Position numbers and translations under genes: made by a program. Below the pieces are notes generated by a model. The model worked only from the letters and a program-made list of their open reading frames with translations. It did no database searches and was not told where the DNA came from. From the NCBI GenBank assembly GCA_017620315.1, contig JAFZQQ010000422.1, forward strand, positions 1 through 6,129: a stretch of 6,129 nt of DNA, in the 5' to 3' direction. Positions 1 through 6,129 of this stretch are shown piece after piece; positions within the stretch are counted from its first letter, which is position 1; each line of letters opens with the position of its first letter. Origin of the DNA: Oscillospiraceae bacterium (GTDB taxonomy: Bacteria > Bacillota > Clostridia > Oscillospirales > Oscillospiraceae).

Positions 1-104
1 ACGGATACCGCCTGCCCCCGGAGGACGCGGCGCGGATCGAGGACATCCGCAACGCAATGCTTGAGCTGGACTGGGAGCGCGTCGCCGCGCTCTGCAAACG
101 ATAA
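1..104 (+). CDS. C-terminal end of a probable hybrid histidine kinase (5' part outside window)
   Basis: Reading from base 3 there is an open frame of 33 codons ending in TAA at 102-104. Seen: the peptide has a short 'GYRLPPED' start and then an amphipathic helix containing 'MLELDWERVAAL'. Family knowledge: clostridial hybrid kinases that end in an Hpt domain often finish with a tail of this kind, a Pro/acid turn followed by a helix with an 'aleefDwd..eel' pattern. I therefore infer that this is the end of a kinase related to the one at 2769 onward. It could instead be the end of an unrelated helical protein, since only about 100 bases are visible. The next gene starts 21 bases after the stop, so co-transcription is likely. 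Confidence 0.7.
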   Translation, partial: GYRLPPEDAARIEDIRNAMLELDWERVAALCKR

Positions 105-125
105 AGGAAAGAAGGAGATGAGATC

Positions 126-344
126 ATGGCGCCAAATGTTCAGGCAAAATTCGAGCTGCTTCTGCAGAAAAAGCTGAAGTACACATCGGCAAATCTCGGG
201 TTCAATATGCTTATAAGCAAGCTGCAAAGAAAGGTTGCAAGCGACCCCGAAAGCATGGCCGCCTGCGTCCGCGAGGCGGACGATTTCGCGGCGAAGTTCC
301 CCGCGGTCGTCAACGCGGACTTCGCAAGAATTGCCGCGCTCTGA
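126..344 (+). CDS. Small soluble helical protein, 72 aa, unknown function
   Basis: I do not recognise a named family. The start is well supported: an AAGGAG ribosome binding site at 112-117 sits 8 bases before the ATG, and the gene fits between its neighbours without overlap. The protein has no signal peptide and no membrane segment. It is rich in Lys, Ala and charged residues and is probably two or three helices: a basic N-terminal half (residues 8-36, with 'KKLKY' and 'KLQRK') and an acidic/hydrophobic C-terminal half ('READDFAAKFP' near 49-59, ending 'DFARIAAL'). It has one Cys (residue 47). Its place between a kinase tail and a FIST-like gene suggests a small adaptor or regulator in the signalling cluster, but that is inference. 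Codon use matches its neighbours, so it looks like a true gene. Confidence 0.8.
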   Translation: MAPNVQAKFELLLQKKLKYTSANLGFNMLISKLQRKVASDPESMAACVREADDFAAKFPAVVNADFARIAAL

Positions 345-375
345 GCAATTTAATTCTTGTTTCATTCGTATTTTG

Positions 376-382
376 AAGGAGG
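376..382 (+). promoter_or_regulatory. Strong Shine-Dalgarno site fixing the start of the FIST-like gene
   Basis: AAGGAGG lies exactly 8 bases before the ATG at 391. The same frame extends upstream to an ATG at 235, but that start would overlap the 72-residue gene in another frame and has no such site. The ribosome binding site therefore decides for 391. The surrounding 46-base gap (345-390) is clearly more AT-rich than the flanking genes, yet I could not find a matched -35/-10 pair in it. Confidence 0.85.
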
Positions 383-390
383 ATAAAACT

Positions 391-1353
391 ATGCTCGTTA
401 CTTTGGATAAAGCGATCAGCCTTATAAACGAGGGCAAGACCCTGCATATCGCCGCCGACGATTCCCTGCTCGCTCAGCTTCCCAGGGGCAAGTGGATCGG
501 CGGCACCACGCCGTACTTTATTGCCGAGGACGGCGGCGTATTTACGAAGGACATGCTCTATGTCAATGAAATTGATTTTGCTTCGGACGTCCGTGTGGCG
601 GTCTACGGCAAGTACAATATTTTCCAGATCGTCGAGGACTGCTTTGACAACGGTCTCACCATGCTCATCCTGCCCTACGGCTCAAAGGTCACGGAGAAGT
701 ACGCCAAGGAAGCTCCGGACGTGGAGGAGCTGCTTCTTCACCCGACGGTCGGCTGGGTGTCCGGCCACGATCTTGCCACCTCCGAGGATTCCAAGGTTTA
801 CGACGGCACGACGGGGACGGCTTACACCGACAAGGCGGTGGCTATGTTCCTCAGGCTGCCGGAGGGCAAAACCGCTATGATCAACATCGTCAATATCTTC
901 GAAGACGACAAGGACGACCCGGTCATCACCTTCCCGGAAAACACGCTTGAGGTGGACAAATGCTCGGTTGACGGACGGGAGATCAGCTTCGCGGAGTATA
1001 TCAGGGAAAAGTCCGTCGACACGCAGATGCCGCTTGTTGCGGACTACAACGGCGTTTATTTCAACATCTCCGTCAAATCGATCGAAAACGGCAAGGTCGG
1101 GCTGTACGCCCCCGTATTCAAGGGAATAGAGTACCGCTTTGCCAGGCGTGTCTCCAACTATGTGGAGGAGTTTAAAAACAGAATAGGGGCGACGGGTGCG
1201 CAAAAACCCGTGTTTTCCTGCAACTGTATATTGAATTACCTTTACGGCGGCCTTGAGGGAAAGAAGACGCCGCCGTATGCCGGCCCGGTCACATTCGGCG
1301 AGGTCGCTTATCAGCTTTTAAACCAGACGCTGACCTATTGCGAGATAGTCTGA
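391..1353 (+). CDS. FIST-like cytoplasmic sensory protein, 320 aa
   Basis: This protein has no signal peptide or membrane segment, so it should act in the cytoplasm. Seen: an N-terminal part with 'LPRGKWIGGTTPYF' (residues 30-43), a central alpha/beta region, and a C-terminal part with 'VFSCNC' (274-279) and 'GPVTFGEVAYQLLNQT' (298-313). The spaced pattern of a Cys-containing strand, then 'tfGE', then 'NqT' at the very end is how FIST_C domains finish. Full FIST proteins are about 380-400 residues, so this is a shorter, divergent relative. It may belong to a separate domain-of-unknown-function family (I recall DUF6976 carrying an 'LP.GnWIGGT.PYF' motif, unverified). FIST proteins sense small ligands and commonly sit beside histidine kinases or c-di-GMP enzymes, as here. 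Cysteines are at 84, 191, 277, 279 and 317; histidines at 19, 117 and 125. The ligand cannot be read from sequence. The open frame extends upstream to 235, but the ribosome binding site supports 391. Confidence 0.85.
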   Translation: MLVTLDKAISLINEGKTLHIAADDSLLAQLPRGKWIGGTTPYFIAEDGGVFTKDMLYVNEIDFASDVRVAVYGKYNIFQIVEDCFDNGLTMLILPYGSKVTEKYAKEAPDVEELLLHPTVGWVSGHDLATSEDSKVYDGTTGTAYTDKAVAMFLRLPEGKTAMINIVNIFEDDKDDPVITFPENTLEVDKCSVDGREISFAEYIREKSVDTQMPLVADYNGVYFNISVKSIENGKVGLYAPVFKGIEYRFARRVSNYVEEFKNRIGATGAQKPVFSCNCILNYLYGGLEGKKTPPYAGPVTFGEVAYQLLNQTLTYCEIV

Positions 1354-1396
1354 TCACCTGCGCGTCCGCCCGGAAGCGCGGAAGAGAGGTGTTACG

Positions 1397-2749
1397 ATGA
1401 AGAAAAAAATGAGAAGGATCGGCGCGTCGACGAGATACCTGCTGCTGCTTGCGCTTTTTTCCATCCTGACCAACACGATCCTCGGCGTTTTGCTGACGAA
1501 GCAGGCAAGCGCGTCGATCAGAAGCATGATGAATGCCAGAATGCTTGACGTCGCCAACACAGCCGCCTATATGCTTGACGGAGATGCACTTCGCGGGCTG
1601 TCAAAGGAGGATGCGGGAAGTGCGGAATATGAGTCTGCCAAGAGTATCCTGGCGGGCTTTCAGGATAACATCGACTTGTCATACATCTACTCCATCCGGG
1701 ACGAGGGCAACGGGAATTTTACCTTCGGAATCGACCCCGCGAAGGCGGACCCGGCAGAGTTCGGCACGCCTGTCACTTATACCGATGCGCTCTATCAGGC
1801 GAGCCGCGGGACTCCTGCCGTTGACGAGGAGCCGTACGAGGACGCCTGGGGCTGCTTTTACAGCGCGTACAGCCCGATTTTTGATTCCTCCGGCAGAGTG
1901 GCGGGGATCGTCGGCGTGGATTTCAGCAGGGAGTGGTATGACGGCCATGTCGAGGCGATGGTAAAAACAACGGTCGTGACGTGCGTGACCTCTCTCGTGG
2001 TGGGCGTCGCGGTTGCGCTTCTGCTTATCAGCAGAAGCAGAAGCCGCGTGCGCAAGGTGAACGAACAGCTGGGCGAGCTGTCGACAGGCTTTGAAACGCT
2101 GATGCTCGAGGTCAAAAACATAACGGGCGTCGAAATGGGCGAGATCGATACCGGCAGGGAAACCGAGCAGTACAATATCGACGACCTCGATTCACTCACG
2201 CGCAGGATCGCCGCCATGCTGACGGATCTGCATGACCAGATCGAAAAGGTGCATGGGCAGGCGTATTACGACCTGACCACCGGCGTGATGAACAAGGAGT
2301 GCTATTTGAGCACCCAAAAGGTCATGGACGACATGGTCAGGGAAGGGCTTGCCGATTTCTCCATCCTGCTGTTCAACATCAACGAGCTGATCGAGATCAA
2401 CAGGACCTGCGGCCACGAGTACGGCGACATGGCGCTGAAAGACGCCGCAAGCGTCCTTAGCTCCGCTTTCGGCAAGGACAGGGTGTTCCGCATCGGCGGA
2501 GGCGAATTCATCGTGATAATGGAGACCACGTCGAAATCCGACATCCAGAACGGCTTTTCCAGCGTCGAGTTCCGCATGGCAAAGGAGAATGTCAAGGAAA
2601 AGCCATACAGGCACAAGCTGAGCCTGTCGATGGGTTATGCTGTTTTTGACCCGGAAACAGACCAAGAATACATGGATGTGTACCGCCGCGCCGAGGAAAT
2701 GAGAAACGAAGACGTTGCGGCCTATTCCGCGGCGAACAGCGCGGAATAA
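1397..2749 (+). CDS. Membrane Cache-like sensor protein with degenerate GGDEF domain, 450 aa
   Basis: Domains in order: short basic N-terminus; membrane helix about 14-33; extracytoplasmic region about 34-190, which looks like a Cache-type sensor (ends in 'GRVAGIVGVDFS', 166-177); second membrane helix about 191-212; charged, probably coiled-coil linker 213-285; GGDEF domain about 288-440. Family members make c-di-GMP from two GTP. Here the signature is GGGEF (367-371), so the acidic residue that binds metal and drives catalysis is Gly, and the first metal-binding Asp of the 'D.D.FK' motif is Asn327 ('FNINEL'). The 'DLTTG..NK' motif (292-300) is also off consensus. The residues that contact guanine in PleD, Asn335 and Asp344 ('NRTCGHEYGD'), are kept. 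The inhibitory RxxD site is absent (FGKD at 358-361). The domain is therefore probably catalytically dead but may still bind GTP. An AGAGG element at 1384-1388 precedes the ATG. It ends 19 bases before the kinase gene, so the two are probably co-translated partners. Confidence 0.93.
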   Translation: MKKKMRRIGASTRYLLLLALFSILTNTILGVLLTKQASASIRSMMNARMLDVANTAAYMLDGDALRGLSKEDAGSAEYESAKSILAGFQDNIDLSYIYSIRDEGNGNFTFGIDPAKADPAEFGTPVTYTDALYQASRGTPAVDEEPYEDAWGCFYSAYSPIFDSSGRVAGIVGVDFSREWYDGHVEAMVKTTVVTCVTSLVVGVAVALLLISRSRSRVRKVNEQLGELSTGFETLMLEVKNITGVEMGEIDTGRETEQYNIDDLDSLTRRIAAMLTDLHDQIEKVHGQAYYDLTTGVMNKECYLSTQKVMDDMVREGLADFSILLFNINELIEINRTCGHEYGDMALKDAASVLSSAFGKDRVFRIGGGEFIVIMETTSKSDIQNGFSSVEFRMAKENVKEKPYRHKLSLSMGYAVFDPETDQEYMDVYRRAEEMRNEDVAAYSAANSAE

Positions 2750-2768
2750 CGGCGAAAGGACGGAAACG

Positions 2769-5700
2769 ATGCGTATAAAAGCGAAAATTAAAGAGTCATC
2801 GCTTGTCAGTGACGTTCTGATCGCGATCATTGTTATTTTCTTCTTTATCCTGATCGTACTGGTCTATTACAGCCTGCTCAACGAGGAGACGCGCAACGGG
2901 ATCATCAAGGACGGGGAAATATCCGCGCGTCAGGTGGAGACGGAGATCAACAATTACCTCGCCACCAGCGTCGACGCCCTTGAGCTCTCGGCATATGCGG
3001 TCGACAGAATGCTGGAAAGCAACGGCTCCCAAAGGGAGATACTGGACTACATAACCAGACAGTCCGACGCCGTGATCAATACGATACTCCCCAGCACGCT
3101 GGGCATTTACGGGTTCATCGGCGGAGAGTACCTCGACGGATCGGGCTGGATTCCGGAGGATGACTATGTGCCCACGGAGCGCCCGTGGTACATCGAGGCT
3201 ATGGCAAACAAAGGCGCAATCACGGTGATCGAGCCGTATGTCGACGCGTACACCGGAAACGTCGTCATGTCGCTGGCAAAGACGCTGAACGACGGCAAAA
3301 GCGTGATCTCGATGGATATCTATCTGGACAGGATACAGAGAACGACTGAAGAGGTTGTCGAATCCGGCAGGTCAGACATCGAGATGATCATAGACGACCG
3401 CAATCTGGTCGTCGCGCACTCGGACAGCGGCGAGGCGGGAAAGGACTACGACGAGGAGGGGGACACGTTCGGCGCGGCGATACTGAATCAGCTGAACCGG
3501 TCAAAAAAGGAATTTTTCGAGTTCGACTACAACGGCTCGCATTACGTCGCGTATCAGGCGATCATACAAAACGGCTGGCGGTGCGTGTCCGTCCGGGACG
3601 CGACGCTTCTGTTCAAACCGCTCAAGCAGATCCTCGCCGCCACGATCGCCGTGGTGCTTATCATCGTGTTCGTGCTCTCCTATATCATGAGCAGCCTGAA
3701 CAAAAGGGAAAAGGCGGTGAAAAGCCTTAACTCACAGCTTTCCTCGACTGCCGAGATCTACCGTTCCGTTCACGATCTGGATATCATCAACGATACGTTC
3801 AGCGAGATACAGACCAACGAGAGCAGGATCTCAAATGCGGTCGGAAGGAGCCATGAGCACGCTCAGCAGACGTTCAACAGGGTCATGGACCAGCTCACCA
3901 ATCCCATATCCAAGGACGATATCATGCGTTTCATCGATTTTTCGACGCTGGACGAGCGGCTGAAAAATCAAAAGACGATCACGATCGAGTTCCTCAACAC
4001 GCAAAACCTATGGCTGCGCGGCAGATTGATCGCGTCGCAGCGCACAGCGGACGGGCGCGTCTCTCACGTCCTTTGGATGGTCGAGGACATCGACCAGGAG
4101 AAGCGCCGGCGCGACGCGCTGCTTGAGACTGTCACAAAGATGAACGAGCAGATATCGTCCGTCGCCAACGTCTACTTCTCCATGCACGACGTCGATCTGA
4201 CAAACGATACCTTCTGCGAGCTGCGGACAGACGCGCAGCAGATCACTGACTTTGCCAATGACAGCATGGAGCACGCGCAGGCGACGATGTACGCCATGAT
4301 GGATCAGACGGCAAGCGAGCAGTCCAGAGAGGCCGTGCGCGCGTTCATTGACCTTTCCACGCTGAGCGAGCGCCTGCAAAATACGAATACGGTGACCGAG
4401 GAGTTCCTCAGCTCCAAGGACATATGGTGCCGCACCCGATTTGTGGTGGCCAAGCGCGATCCGGACGGTACGATCACCCACGTTCTCTGGCTCGTCGAGG
4501 GCATAGACGAGGAAAAGCGGCGCAGGGACGCGCTGATCGAAAAGTCGGAACGCGCGCTGGCGGCGAGCGAGGCAAAATCCTCGTTCCTCTCCAATATGTC
4601 GCATGAGATCCGCACGCCGATCAACGCGGTTCTCGGTATGAACGAGATGATACTGCGCGAGAGCGACGATCAAAATGTCCTTGCCTACTCCGAGAGCATC
4701 AAAACAGCCGGAAGCACGCTGCTCGGCATCGTCAACGACATTCTTGACTTCTCGAAGATCGAAGCGGGCAAGATGGAGATCATCCCCGTCGATTACGACC
4801 TTTCCTCCGTTCTGAACGACCTTGTGAACATGGTGCAGACGCGCGCGGACGACAAGGGACTGATATTGAAGCTCGACTTTGACCATGATACGCCGAAGCT
4901 CTTGCACGGCGACGAGGTGCGCATCAAGCAGGTCATTACGAACATCCTCACGAACGCCGTGAAGTACACCGAAAAGGGCAGCGTGACCTTCTCGGCAGGC
5001 TTTGAGCGGATACCCGACGACGATGGCAGGGTATATTTGAACATCGCCGTCAGGGATACCGGCATCGGCATCAAGCCGGAGGACATGAAAAAGCTGTTCT
5101 CCGAGTTTGAGCGCATCGAGGAAAAGCGCAACCGCAACGTCGAGGGCACGGGCCTCGGCATGACCATCACAAAGCGCCTGCTGGAAATGATGGGGACGTC
5201 CCTCAGGGTGGAGAGCGTCTACGGCGAGGGCTCGACCTTTTCGTTCCGGCTGGAGCAGCGCGTCGTGAAGTGGGAGCCCCTCGGCAATTACGAGGAATCC
5301 TACCGCGCTTCGCTCTCGCAGCGCAAGAAGTCCGTCGCCAAGTTCTCAGCGCCGGACGCGGTGGTGCTTGTGGTCGACGACACGCCGATGAACCTTATGG
5401 TGTTCAAGAGCCTTTTAAAGCGCACCAATGTGCAGATCGACACCGCGGCGAGCGGCGACGAAGGATTGGCACTTGCATATGACAAAAAATATGATATTAT
5501 TTTCTTGGATCACATGATGCCGGAGAAGGACGGCATCGAGACGCTGCACGAGCTGCGCGCGCGGGAAAAGGATCCGAATCGGGAAACGCCGACGGTCTGC
5601 CTGACCGCGAACGCGATTTCGGGCGCAAGAGAAAAGTATCTTGCCGAGGGCTTCGACGACTATCTGACCAAGCCCATCGACTCCGCGCGGCTGGAAGAAA

Positions 5701-6129
5701 TGCTGATGCAGTATCTTCCGAAGGAAAAGCTGCGCGAGGCGCAGGAGGACGCAGCGGCGGAAGCGCCCGAAGCCGCCTCGTTCGCGCAGGGCGTCGACGG
5801 GCTTGACGCCGCCGCGGGAATAGCGAACTGTGGCAGCGAGGAGGCGTTCCGCGGCGCGGCGGAGCTGTTCTACCGCTCCCTCGGTGCGGACGCGGAAGCG
5901 ATCGAGGGGTTCTGGCACGGAGGCGACCTCAAGAACTACACCGTCCGGGTGCACGCGCTCAAGAGCGCGGCGCGGACGATAGGCGCGGCGGAGCTCTCGG
6001 AAAAGGCAAAGGCGATGGAAGCCGCCGGCAACGCGGGAGATGCCGCGCTGATCGACGAAAAGACGCCGGAGCTTTTGGAGCTGTACCGCAGCTATACGGA
6101 AAAGCTGAAACCGCTCTTTGACAGCGCAG
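2769..6129 (+). CDS. Hybrid sensor histidine kinase: dCache, two PAS-like repeats, HisKA, HATPase, REC, Hpt (3' end beyond window)
   Basis: The frame is open from ATG 2769 (AAAGGA site at 2755-2760) to the window end, 1120 codons with no stop. Domains: membrane helix about 16-34; extracytoplasmic dCache about 40-285 with 'RPWY' (138-141) and 'EPYVDAYTG' (155-163); membrane helix about 288-307; two tandem PAS-like modules (328-453 and 466-591); HisKA with 'SHEIRTP' and phospho-acceptor His612; HATPase with N-box Asn725/Asn729, G1 'DTGIGI' (763-768) and G2 'GTGLG' (793-797); receiver with Asp870/Asp871, phospho-acceptor Asp914 ('LDHMMP'), Thr946 and Lys968; Hpt with His1062 ('HALKSAA'). All catalytic residues of a full relay are present: His612 to Asp914 to His1062, then an unlinked response regulator. 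It acts at the membrane, sensing outside via dCache and perhaps inside via the PAS-like pair. No DNA-binding or enzymatic output domain is seen before the cut. The missing end is probably only a short post-Hpt tail like the one at 1-104. Confidence 0.96.
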   Translation, partial: MRIKAKIKESSLVSDVLIAIIVIFFFILIVLVYYSLLNEETRNGIIKDGEISARQVETEINNYLATSVDALELSAYAVDRMLESNGSQREILDYITRQSDAVINTILPSTLGIYGFIGGEYLDGSGWIPEDDYVPTERPWYIEAMANKGAITVIEPYVDAYTGNVVMSLAKTLNDGKSVISMDIYLDRIQRTTEEVVESGRSDIEMIIDDRNLVVAHSDSGEAGKDYDEEGDTFGAAILNQLNRSKKEFFEFDYNGSHYVAYQAIIQNGWRCVSVRDATLLFKPLKQILAATIAVVLIIVFVLSYIMSSLNKREKAVKSLNSQLSSTAEIYRSVHDLDIINDTFSEIQTNESRISNAVGRSHEHAQQTFNRVMDQLTNPISKDDIMRFIDFSTLDERLKNQKTITIEFLNTQNLWLRGRLIASQRTADGRVSHVLWMVEDIDQEKRRRDALLETVTKMNEQISSVANVYFSMHDVDLTNDTFCELRTDAQQITDFANDSMEHAQATMYAMMDQTASEQSREAVRAFIDLSTLSERLQNTNTVTEEFLSSKDIWCRTRFVVAKRDPDGTITHVLWLVEGIDEEKRRRDALIEKSERALAASEAKSSFLSNMSHEIRTPINAVLGMNEMILRESDDQNVLAYSESIKTAGSTLLGIVNDILDFSKIEAGKMEIIPVDYDLSSVLNDLVNMVQTRADDKGLILKLDFDHDTPKLLHGDEVRIKQVITNILTNAVKYTEKGSVTFSAGFERIPDDDGRVYLNIAVRDTGIGIKPEDMKKLFSEFERIEEKRNRNVEGTGLGMTITKRLLEMMGTSLRVESVYGEGSTFSFRLEQRVVKWEPLGNYEESYRASLSQRKKSVAKFSAPDAVVLVVDDTPMNLMVFKSLLKRTNVQIDTAASGDEGLALAYDKKYDIIFLDHMMPEKDGIETLHELRAREKDPNRETPTVCLTANAISGAREKYLAEGFDDYLTKPIDSARLEEMLMQYLPKEKLREAQEDAAAEAPEAASFAQGVDGLDAAAGIANCGSEEAFRGAAELFYRSLGADAEAIEGFWHGGDLKNYTVRVHALKSAARTIGAAELSEKAKAMEAAGNAGDAALIDEKTPELLELYRSYTEKLKPLFDSA
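3750..4127 (+). repeat. PAS-like module, copy A, within the hybrid kinase
   Basis: This segment codes for residues 328-453. It aligns without any gap to the second copy 138 residues (414 bases) later; by hand count about 61 of 126 residues are identical. Shared landmarks are 'NDTF' (341-344), 'EHAQ', 'MDQ', 'STL.ERL', the Trp of 'LWLR' (414) and the closing strand 'HVLWMVEDID' (433-442) followed by 'KRRRDAL'. The fold assignment as PAS-like is inferred from the position between a membrane helix and HisKA, the 'DG..shvlw.v.DI' end and the helical 'KRRRDAL' exit. Confidence 0.85.
4164..4541 (+). repeat. PAS-like module, copy B, within the hybrid kinase
   Basis: This segment codes for residues 466-591 and is the second copy of the tandem duplication. 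It keeps 'NDTF' (479-482), 'EHAQ', 'MDQ', 'STLSERL', the Trp of 'DIWCR' (552), 'HVLWLVEGID' (571-580) and 'KRRRDAL'. It runs straight into the helix that carries the HisKA phospho-acceptor, so it is the copy that would directly drive the kinase; copy A is one module further up. The divergence, about half the residues, indicates an old duplication or copies with separate roles rather than a recent one. Confidence 0.85.

Noticed and set aside
235..390. N-terminal extension of the FIST-like gene from an upstream in-frame ATG
   Set aside because: The extension is Arg/Ser-rich out-of-frame translation of the 72-residue gene, and a strong ribosome binding site marks ATG 391.
345..390. Possible promoter in the AT-rich gap before the FIST-like gene
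   Set aside because: TTTAAT at 349-354 resembles a -10 box, but there is no matching -35 at a usable distance and the gap is only 46 bases.
682..1203. Antisense open frame of 173 codons opposite the FIST-like gene
   Set aside because: It is a shadow of GC-rich codon bias with no recognisable domain, and the sense frame is clearly coding.
1354..1396. Possible terminator hairpin between the FIST-like and GGDEF genes
   Set aside because: Only a weak GC-rich self-complementary stretch (ccgc…gcgg) with no following T-run. The short gap and same strand fit read-through.
2192..2830. Antisense open frame of 212 codons opposite the GGDEF domain and the start of the kinase gene
   Set aside because: It spans the intergenic gap and two sense genes, has Val/His/Asp-rich shadow composition and no domain.
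4008..4907. Long antisense open frame of 299 codons opposite the kinase PAS-like and HisKA region
   Set aside because: It is opposite strongly conserved sense domains and shows low-complexity Val/Arg/His/Leu content. Its internal similarity just mirrors the sense-strand tandem repeat, and nothing suggests translation.

Overview
This is a GC-rich, gene-dense stretch in which every supported gene lies on the + strand, separated by gaps of only 19 to 46 bases. That layout reads as one operon-like signalling cluster. Strong AAGGAG-type ribosome binding sites, the Cache–GGDEF and Cache–hybrid kinase architectures and the 'LDHMMP' receiver motif suggest a Gram-positive gut-type clostridium (an Oscillospiraceae/Ruminococcaceae-like Firmicute). 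This placement is inference from style only; there is no rRNA or other marker gene in the window.

Layout: (1) bases 1-104 are the 3' end of a gene whose last 33 residues look like the tail that follows the Hpt domain in hybrid histidine kinases. (2) 126-344 encodes a 72-residue soluble, helix-rich protein of unknown function. (3) 391-1353 encodes a 320-residue soluble protein with FIST-like C-terminal motifs. (4) 1397-2749 encodes a membrane protein with an extracytoplasmic Cache-like sensor and a GGDEF domain whose catalytic signature is degenerate (GGGEF, and Asn in place of the first metal-binding Asp). (5) 2769 to the window end, still open, is a very large hybrid sensor kinase: two-helix membrane anchor with an outside dCache domain, two tandem copies of a 126-residue PAS-like module, HisKA, HATPase, receiver and Hpt.

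How they may work together (inference): the last gene carries a complete His-Asp-His phosphorelay (H612, D914, H1062) but no output domain, so its phosphate must go to a response regulator encoded elsewhere. The FIST-like protein is a candidate soluble ligand-sensing partner for the kinase; the precedent is the FIST protein NosP, which is encoded beside and regulates the hybrid kinase NahK in Pseudomonas. The GGDEF protein is probably not an active diguanylate cyclase and may act as a nucleotide-binding or scaffolding receptor. The kinase's dCache domain has residues matching the published amino-acid-binding motif, which makes an extracellular amino acid a testable ligand.

No RNA genes, CRISPR arrays, insertion sequences, convincing terminators or promoters were found. 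No gene-free stretch exceeds 50 bases.
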